Source: Diadema setosum
Lineage: Eukaryota > Echinodermata > Echinoidea > Diadematoida > Diadematidae
Direction of reading: 5' to 3'
DNA: 64,000 bases
NCBI GenBank assembly: GCA_033980235.1
Contig: CM067075.1
Location: 27,930,650 to 27,994,649 of the forward strand
Part shown: positions 59,801-64,000 of the stretch, in pieces
Layout of the letters: each line of letters starts with the position of its first letter
How positions within the stretch are numbered: the stretch's first letter is position 1
Notes under the pieces: generated by a model
The model's input: the letters and a program-made list of their open reading frames with translations, nothing else
Told to the model about the DNA's origin: nothing
Database searches by the model: none
Translations under genes and position numbers: made by a program

Positions 59801-62800
59801 GTGGCATCACACTGTCAAGATATTGTCACGAGATCGCCGTGCGATTATGGAATTTTCGATTTTCGTGCGAAGTTGGCCGTAAACTTGGTCAAAAGCCAAT
59901 CAGCAGCCGAAGTAAGTATGGTGGTTACATGTTGGCACCTAAACCACACACGGAGGCTACACAAAGATTTGAATCTTTATTGAGAAGTATGCACATGAAG
60001 GAAACATGATTACCACTGCCCACAAAGTTGCTGCTGAAATCTGAGAAACTCCGACAGCAGTCATACTACTGCATATGCTGTTATTTTCGCATGCAGATAT
60101 TTTCGCGAATGAGGAGGTCATGAACATTTTTGCACGATGTAATTTTCACGAATCAACACAGAGGCCCTCATAAGCGCACTTATACCTCGGTGCATGGTGA
60201 CATTTTTGCGTGTTGTTAAATTCGCGGTCCAACTTTGATTCGCGGAATTCGCGAAAATAAGAGCTTATACAGTATTGCATAACATGCCCTCATGACTCAC
60301 TGGATGTTTATATGATCACAGCCGAATTTGAACACTTCATTTGGTATGTGTCTGTCTATACTCAAATTCGGGACAGTGTGAAGCCTCCATTGGTGTTTAG
60401 CTAGGCCTGTCTTGGGGAGAAAGCAATGCAGGCAACTACAAGTACAAACACCATTTATATAAATAGTATTTGTGTATCATAGTGCCCAAATTGTGCCAGA
60501 GTTACCATGTCTTGCAGTTGTCAGTCTGTCCAAGTATTTGTATGCCCCAGATCTTGCCAACTAGATTTAACCCTTACTAGGGCAGGGGGGCTGGGATTGG
60601 AAGCCAAACATTCCGCACAATATGTCATCATTGCAAAATGCTATTGCTGCGATGTATTATTGCTTTTTTATGCCTCTGCCAGGAAGTGGTGCTGGAGGCA
60701 TTATTCTTTCAAATCTCCTACATCTTTTGACACCAAATTGAAATGTTTTTGCAGGCAGTTTTGAAGTTACGCATAAAAAGGAACATGCATGTTGGACCAA
60801 AATGAAACGTTAATTCATGTAAAATTTCAATGAGGAATTCATGTGTAAATATGATGGGGAAAGTGCTTTGCTATAGTAACAGCAAATACATAAAAAAAAA
60901 AAAAATGAGCCAAAAAACTTGCACTGCACACAACTCACCAAGTGTCCAAGTATATTTCCACCTTTATATTCATGAAATTCTTCCATCGGGGTGTTTTTGT
61001 TGCAACTGTTTGACAAAATGCCCTACATTGATGTAAATAAGCACTGAATTGATCAGTGGTTTGGTAGTAGCCATGATAAAAGAAATCATGGGCATACATA
61101 CTCGAGCAGGATTCGAACCTATGACCTCCTGATCTCTGGACAGGCGCCATCTCCTCTAGACCACGGAGCTTCCGCCCGCCAGCAAGTGTTGGTTCTAATC
61201 CTTATAAGGATAATCAGTATAAGGATTAGAACCAACACTTACAGTCTCCCTTGTCTCGGAGCTGGTCAACAGTCGACAACGCCTTCCCGTATCTGCCTCC
61301 TGCAGTGGGTCCTTACCCTTCAGGAAACCCTTCAAATATTAAAATAATAAAATCACTCACTAGCTAGAGCACTAGAGCATATTATCTTAATTAGCACCCA
61401 AATTGCCTCGAAATACAAATGTGTTTCAACTTGGGCAGTCACAAACAATTGTCATTTGATTTATAACAATAACCGAACCATTTATCTCAAATCATATTTG
61501 CGAATTCCATGCAAATTTGCCTTAAGTGGAGGAGAGCGTCTGTCAATCCTCTCATGACGGCAAGAGACATTCTTTGGAGGTCGTTTACATAGTTAATTTA
61601 TGCCATTTTCATTCTACAAAAGTGAATGTATCAAAATGCTTTGATCGGCACCAGCTTAGTGGTTATGTAATGTATGTGAGTTGACTTAGATTTTATTTGT
61701 TTGTTTTGTCCGTAGTGGATGTTATCATTGTGTTAGACCAAGAGAGGCTGTACAATGAGCTCGTGCGAGACATTCCATCCTTTGTCAAAATAGTTCTACA
61801 ACCCAAATCTGGAGGGGTAAGTATTCATCTTTTTTCTGTGCAAATAGGGTGAGAGTTGATGCAAACAATGAATGAGACTTAAACATTGAACTGTTGTATC
61901 TGTTTTGTTTCTATATGTCTCCATCCAGAAATATGTATTTCATCCTGGGTCTCTTTTTCCATAAGCCCCAGAAAATATAGCAAGACAAAAAAAAACAAAA
62001 ACAAAACAAACCAACAAAACAAAACAACAACAACAAAACCAAACAAACAAACAAAAAATTGGAAAGCTTGTATAACACATGGCCTGGGTATGTTAGACAA
62101 GACCTAAATTTGCCAATTTGGGGCAAAAAGCCCCCTGGGTCAAAGGTCGCCAAACTTTGTCTTTGCTTGTCATTTTGTGGTCATCGCTTCGACTGAAAAA
62201 TACCAAAGTAATATTATTTGGTAGGAAGGATCAATATAAGCTTAATTGTATGTGTGAAGTAACAGGGGTGAAAGGTCAAAGGTTAATGTCAAATGTTAAT
62301 TGCATTTTCAACAAGAATGTCAGCTTCCAGCCATAGCACAAGCTCGGGATGATCAGTAACAATGTTATTTGTTGAGAAGGAAGGACAATCTGACATGAAT
62401 TAATAATTATTTACATGGAATGATAGGGGTGATAGGTGAATGGATGTGTTAAAAAGTCACTAACATTCAGCTGAAAATGTTGTTTATGTCATTCTTGCTG
62501 TTACAACGGCAGACCCCTGTCTGTCTCAGCTCAGCTGTTCTCTCAGCTGACGTTCTTGATCACATATTTTTTTTCATCGGTTTGTTTGCTGCCAGTCAGC
62601 GGTCATTACAGGGCTGGTTCGTCTACTTTTGCTAAGACTTGCCTAGATTTCGCGTTGAATTTAACTTGCCATATTTGATTTCTCTTCTTTAGTTATCATA
62701 ATCTCTTTGATTTTGTAACAAATAAAGACAGAATAGACTGACCAGAAAGAATATAAATTATTAGTGGAAAAGTGAGCAAAGAAAATGGGATTCCATCGGG

Positions 62801-63432
62801 AGTCGAACCCGAGACCTCCGTATAGCTAGACCGGTGCTCTACCGACTGAGCTATAGAAAGCCCTAGTACAGTGTTCGTCCCAGAAACCCTTAATTCTCAA
62901 TGCTCGGGTGGTCAGAAGCTATAGCAGTGTGTTTGTGTGTGACACACATGCACACACTTAAACCTGGCATAAACCCGAAGGATAATTCAACTTTTTGATT
63001 TTCATTGATCAGTTCATACAGTCATTAATGCAGTTGTCTCAGTAGTACTGGCAACTCTAATATATTGTGCTTAGTAATTTGTAATTTCTGTTATATTTTA
63101 TATTATGGTATAATTTGTTTGTTTGTTTGTAAAGCGCATTGAAATTCTTTTCAAGTTTGAAATGCGCTATATAAGAACTTGTTATTATTATTATTATTAC
63201 ATGTGAAGAATGTTACAGAGGTTTATGATTTCTGTTTTAATGTTTATAGTTTTCCATCTATGTTTCCCTCTCTTACGTGGATACCACTTCAAGGTGGTAG
63301 AGCGATCACAGAATTTTAGGCGTTTCACACGCGACGAGAAGGTGCGGGAGTATTTCTACGGCTTCGGTGGCTGTCTCTACCCACACTCCTTTGAGGTGAA
63401 GTTCTCAGACGTAGAAATCTACAAAGTCGGTG
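46166..63432 (+). CDS. CLP1: CLP1 polynucleotide 5'-hydroxyl kinase, nine exons, 3' end outside window
   Basis: CLP1 phosphorylates RNA 5'-hydroxyls in the nucleus and is a subunit of cleavage factor IIm (mRNA 3'-end processing) and of the tRNA splicing endonuclease complex. Join: 46166-46258, 53918-53995, 55188-55301, 56132-56257, 56955-57068, 58196-58394, 59640-59729, 61716-61816, 63294-63432. All junction phases agree, and about 351 codons are present against roughly 425 in vertebrates, so the C-terminal domain lies past the window. Visible hallmarks: ELRFEVE in the N-terminal domain, FTWQGC, Walker [10 protein letters not shown] (residues 142-150), the [14 protein letters not shown] segment, [38 protein letters not shown] and [14 protein letters not shown]. 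The Arg of NYAVR that matches human Arg140, altered in CLP1-linked neurodegeneration, is conserved. Seven introns are GT-AG; intron 3 is AT-AC (separate entry). Introns are filled with MITEs and SINE pieces. Identity is very secure; only exon 1 rests on weaker similarity. Confidence 0.97.
47853..47900. repeat. C22A26 homopolymer junction
   Basis: 22 C followed directly by 26 A, in CLP1 intron 1. The run lengths are probably approximate, given sequencing limits. Confidence 0.9.
48002..48387. mobile_element. family-A TTAA MITE, sharing a TTAA with its neighbour
   Basis: 386 bp with ends AGGGACTGTACAGTACTGG and CCAGAACTGTACACACACT. TTAA at 47998 and 48388; the second TTAA is also the left flank of the family-C element that follows. 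Confidence 0.92.
48392..48774. mobile_element. family-C TTAA MITE, directly adjoining
   Basis: 383 bp with ends AGGTCCTGTTTACC and GGTAATATGCCT and TTAA at 48388 and 48775. It resembles 50156-50504 throughout (AAACATCCTACCATATAA, ATAAGGAGATATCA, AACCGTAACTGTA). Confidence 0.9.
49287..49766 (-). other. 159-codon open frame in CLP1 intron 1, probably not a gene
   Basis: A long ORF for this window. The C-terminal half holds an imperfect peptide repeat ([18 protein letters not shown] against [17 protein letters not shown]), matching a DNA duplication of about 65 bp. It has no recognisable domain. It overlaps a 134-codon + frame (49528-49932), so repeat composition may explain both. Confidence 0.15.
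50156..50504. mobile_element. family-C TTAA MITE
   Basis: 349 bp with ends AGGTCCAGTTTACC and GGTAAATTATGCCT, TTAA-flanked (50152 and 50505). It is the reference intact copy for the interrupted one at 3690. Confidence 0.9.
51034..51424 (+). mobile_element. tRNA-headed SINE, complete, in CLP1 intron 1
   Basis: The head has a polymerase III A box (TGGCTGAGTGG, 51044) and B box (GGTTCGAGCCC, 51101). A body of about 240 bp follows, then a tail with GTAAAGCGCATTGAAA and AATGCGCTATATAA and a terminal (ATT)n. The tail matches 63129-63199. The element is probably about 390 bp; no clear target duplication is seen. Confidence 0.88.
52715..53410. repeat. tandem repeat of about 185 bp, four copies, AGGTCA-rich
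   Basis: Units share TTTCCACAG.TTTGAGCTA, CACACCACA and ...AAGGTCAAAGGTCA...GTCAATGAACTT (near 52812, 53018, 53197, 53375). The first unit holds a perfect AGGTCA-A-AGGTCA direct repeat (52813-52825). The copies are well diverged. It lies in CLP1 intron 1, about 500 bp before exon 2. Confidence 0.85.
53918..53995 (+). CDS. CLP1: CLP1 exon 2
   Basis: 26 codons, phase 0 to 0. The acceptor is ...ctacgcctcag and the donor GAG|GTATGC. It encodes [17 protein letters not shown], the start of the conserved N-terminal beta domain (vertebrate FELERETELRFEVE). Confidence 0.95.
54242..54629. mobile_element. family-A TTAA MITE in CLP1 intron 2
   Basis: 388 bp with ends AGGGACTGTACAGTACTGG and CCAGAACTGCACACACCCT and TTAA at 54238 and 54630. 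Confidence 0.92.
55188..55301 (+). CDS. CLP1: CLP1 exon 3 (ends at an AT-AC donor)
   Basis: 38 codons, phase 0 to 0. The acceptor is ...caccacag. It encodes [13 protein letters not shown] and [13 protein letters not shown], matching the vertebrate MAEIFGTEL and KVAVFTWHGC segments. No usable GT donor keeps the conserved spacing: the next GT (55347) would add about 15 unmatched residues. The exon instead ends directly before ATATCCTT. Confidence 0.95.
55302..56131 (+). other. CLP1 intron 3: U12-type AT-AC intron (830 bp)
   Basis: The 5' end reads ATATCCTTG, matching the U12 (minor spliceosome) donor consensus ATATCCTT. The 3' end has TCCCTTAAC at 56111-56119, one mismatch from the U12 branch consensus TTCCTTAAC. 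The presumed branch A is about 13 bases from a terminal AC at 56130-56131, and there is no AG acceptor where one is needed. Splicing at AT...AC joins ...GCTLI to IRGKTEVAY, giving exactly the vertebrate spacing between FTW.GC and the G[KR]TEVAYVSK block. A truncated copy of the 400-bp TTAA MITE family sits inside at about 55450-55800. Confidence 0.93.
55451..55800. mobile_element. truncated family-A MITE inside the AT-AC intron
   Basis: The left end AGGGATGGTATAGTTTTGG resembles the copy at 3805. The right terminus is missing after AACTTAAAATCTGAATC. Confidence 0.7.
56132..56257 (+). CDS. CLP1: CLP1 exon 4
   Basis: 42 codons, phase 0 to 0. It encodes [20 protein letters not shown] and the helix ending LEATRGPK, matching vertebrate [20 protein letters not shown]...RGPR. 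It starts after a terminal AC rather than AG; the donor is AAG|GTCGGT. Confidence 0.96.
56955..57068 (+). CDS. CLP1: CLP1 exon 5 (Walker A exon)
   Basis: 38 codons, phase 0 to 0, with acceptor ctttccag and donor CAG|GTGAAT. It carries the P-loop GPGDVGKST (vertebrates GPTDVGKST) and ends ELDVGQ. The single P-loop difference, Gly for Thr, does not touch the catalytic Lys/Ser. Confidence 0.98.
57616..58012. mobile_element. 397-bp TA-flanked MITE with pogo/Tigger-like ends, in CLP1 intron 5
   Basis: The left end CAATTGGACCTCGATTATCC and right end GGATAATCGAGGTCGAACTG are inverted repeats bounded by TA on both sides (57614 and 58013). The CAG-type end plus 'ACCTCGATTATC' is the pattern of Tc1/mariner-superfamily pogo/Tigger non-autonomous elements. 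No coding capacity is seen. Confidence 0.8.
58196..58394 (+). CDS. CLP1: CLP1 exon 6
   Basis: 199 bases, phase 0 in and phase 1 out, with acceptor tgtacag and donor AGAG|GTACAA. It encodes [20 protein letters not shown] and [12 protein letters not shown]...LAEVFGMRC, collinear with vertebrate CLP1. Confidence 0.97.
58935..59180. mobile_element. CTGTAT-type MITE, uninterrupted relative of 42193
   Basis: Begins near GGGTATGCCGTATATTTC and ends GGCATATACAG|TA. It has internal CGCAAGTCAGGTG and GTCCCGATTCAC blocks. Confidence 0.65.
59275..59483. mobile_element. CTGTAAAAGTGG MITE, best copy, CLP1 intron 6
   Basis: 209 bp with TA-flanked ends CTGTAAAAGTGGAAATTTTC and AAATATCCACTTTTACAG. It carries internal CGCGCAACCAGAAAC.AGCGC and TTGATTCCGCGGAATTAA. 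Confidence 0.88.
59640..59729 (+). CDS. CLP1: CLP1 exon 7
   Basis: 90 bases, entered and left in phase 1, with a pyrimidine-rich acceptor ctccctcttttag and donor GAAG|GTAAAT. It encodes [16 protein letters not shown] and AAQAFE. The vertebrate block is [16 protein letters not shown]. Confidence 0.97.
60070..60275. mobile_element. small foldback element rich in TTTTCGCG/CGCGAAAA
   Basis: Inverted blocks TTATTTTCGCATG / TTCGCGAAAATAAGAGC. Its style is that of the CTGTAAAAGTGG family, but the termini are not clear. Confidence 0.5.
61092..61180 (-). mobile_element. tRNA-like head (SINE fragment or tRNA pseudogene)
   Basis: On the minus strand there is an A-box-like TGGTCTAGAGG (about 61158) and a perfect B box GGTTCGAATCC (61111-61121). 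Acceptor ends do not pair, so it is not a functional tRNA. It lies in CLP1 intron 7. Confidence 0.6.
61185..61242. repeat. hairpin: 23-bp perfect inverted repeat, 11-base loop
   Basis: The arm AAGTGTTGGTTCTAATCC(TTATA) and its exact complement are separated by aggataatcag. It sits directly beside the tRNA-like fragment. Confidence 0.9.
61716..61816 (+). CDS. CLP1: CLP1 exon 8
   Basis: 101 bases, phase 1 in and phase 0 out, with donor GGG|GTAAGT. It encodes [16 protein letters not shown] and VLQPKSGG, collinear with vertebrate [16 protein letters not shown]...LLPKSGG. Confidence 0.97.
62787..62863 (-). tRNA. tRNA-like sequence, possibly tRNA-Ala(AGC) pseudogene
   Basis: The D arm (TAGCTCAGTCGGTAGAGC) and T arm (TCGGG TTCGACT CCCGA) are canonical, with both polymerase III boxes intact. 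The anticodon loop reads CTAGCTA (AGC). However, the anticodon stem CCGGT/TACGG has mismatches, and the spacing between acceptor and D stem is too long with imperfect acceptor pairing. A pseudogene or SINE head is more likely than a working tRNA. It sits in CLP1 intron 8. Confidence 0.45.
63129..63199 (+). mobile_element. SINE 3' tail fragment
   Basis: GTAAAGCGCATTGAAATTC...AAATGCGCTATATAAG then (ATT)n, matching the 3' end of 51034-51424 without the head. It lies 95 bases upstream of CLP1 exon 9. Confidence 0.8.
63294..63432 (+). CDS. CLP1: CLP1 exon 9 (last exon in window)
   Basis: 139 bases, phase 0 in and phase 1 out, with donor GGTG|GTACGT. It encodes [30 protein letters not shown] and IYKVG. 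The next exon, with the C-terminal domain, must start in phase 1 beyond 64000. Confidence 0.97.
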
Positions 63433-63674
63433 GTACGTACGAGAATGTTGTTGAATTGTTCTCAAATATAGACTAGTTCTGTCATTATACATAATATAGA
63501 CTAGTTCTGTCATTATACAGATGTGTTAATACTTTTCATGAAAGAAAGCCATTCAGTTAAAACAAAATTTCCACTCTGCGTTCTACCTGACTTGAAATAA
63601 GAATAGAACAGTTGCAGCAATCAGGAGACATTTCATGAAAACAGGACCAAAAATTAACTGCTATGAAAATTTAA

Positions 63675-64000
63675 AAGGACTGTACAGTACTGGTTTAGGT
63701 GGGGATTCAGGTTTCGAACATTCCTAAGTGAGATAATGAAAAGCCTCTTATGAGATATGAAAGAGCATGTAATTTCAAGAAGGATGCAACGTTTATTTGA
63801 TGAAAATTGGTTTTCAAATGGCCGAGATATCCAAAAAAATGCTAATAATAAAAGGCGACATGCCACAACTTTATTAGGATCTCTTTGTTTCACCTTGTTT
63901 TTGGGTATTTCAGCCATTTCAAAACCGATTTTCATCGAATAAACTTTTGATACCCCTTAGAACTGCATGCTCTTTGACATCTCATAGAGTGGTTTCTGAA
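63675..64000. mobile_element. family-A TTAA MITE, cut by window end
   Basis: TTAA at 63671 and then AAGGACTGTACAGTACTGG. The body is collinear with 54242-54629 through TCATAGAGTGGTTTCTGAA at the last base. Confidence 0.88.

Noticed and set aside
62787..62863. Functional tRNA-Ala gene
   Set aside because: Arm boxes are good, but anticodon-stem mismatches and wrong acceptor spacing argue for a pseudogene or SINE head; kept only as tRNA-like.

Overview
This is a eukaryotic, intron-rich, AT-rich nuclear window. It most likely comes from an echinoderm (sea urchin or relative) or another marine deuterostome. The grounds are the clear metazoan proteins, a tRNA-headed SINE with the AAGCGC...ATGCGCTATATAA tail and (ATT)n end common in such genomes, metazoan TTAGGG-type motifs, many long G or C homopolymers, and dense small foldback DNA transposons. 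No species-level call is possible from the sequence alone.

Genes. (1) The 3' third carries CLP1 on the + strand: nine exons, 46166 to 63432, with the last roughly 75 codons beyond the window. CLP1 is the P-loop polynucleotide 5'-OH kinase of the mRNA 3'-end (CFIIm) and tRNA-splicing machineries. Its intron 3 (55302-56131) shows all the marks of a minor-spliceosome AT-AC intron. (2) On the - strand, 21519-21635 is the first coding exon of a formin-like protein (FMNL/FRL family, myristoylation-type MGN start). The rest of that gene would run leftward, so 1-21518 is probably mostly its large first intron(s). A phase-compatible 37-codon exon candidate lies at 20597-20707. (3) Between them, on the + strand, phase-consistent exon candidates at 29902, 30068, 35341, 41173 and 43605 assemble into an unrecognised protein of about 153 residues, ending 2.5 kb upstream of the CLP1 start. 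This model is tentative. A GC-rich exon-like block at 24823-24916 and a possible terminal exon at 6316-6517 (-) are weaker.

Everything else is repeats. At least five MITE families are flanked by TTAA (prototypes 48002, 42269, 48392, 33960 and the 1-kb foldback at 7055). Several families are flanked by TA, including a 1.86-kb element at 38513 with pogo/Tigger-like ends and a 1.4-kb element at 31225. There is also a hAT-like MITE at 26429, a CCCCGCC-ended foldback at 8613 holding four tandem X-box-like palindromes, three tRNA-like heads, a GTTTAAAC-rich satellite (17040-18545), a 21-bp minisatellite (18950-19370) and a 185-bp tandem repeat with nuclear-receptor half-sites (52715-53410). Three insertions are nested inside other elements, which gives relative ages.

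No CRISPR array, operon, phage or bacterial feature is present. The best candidates for something new are the AT-AC intron in CLP1, the TTAA-sharing tandem MITEs, the nested insertions and the unidentified small gene.
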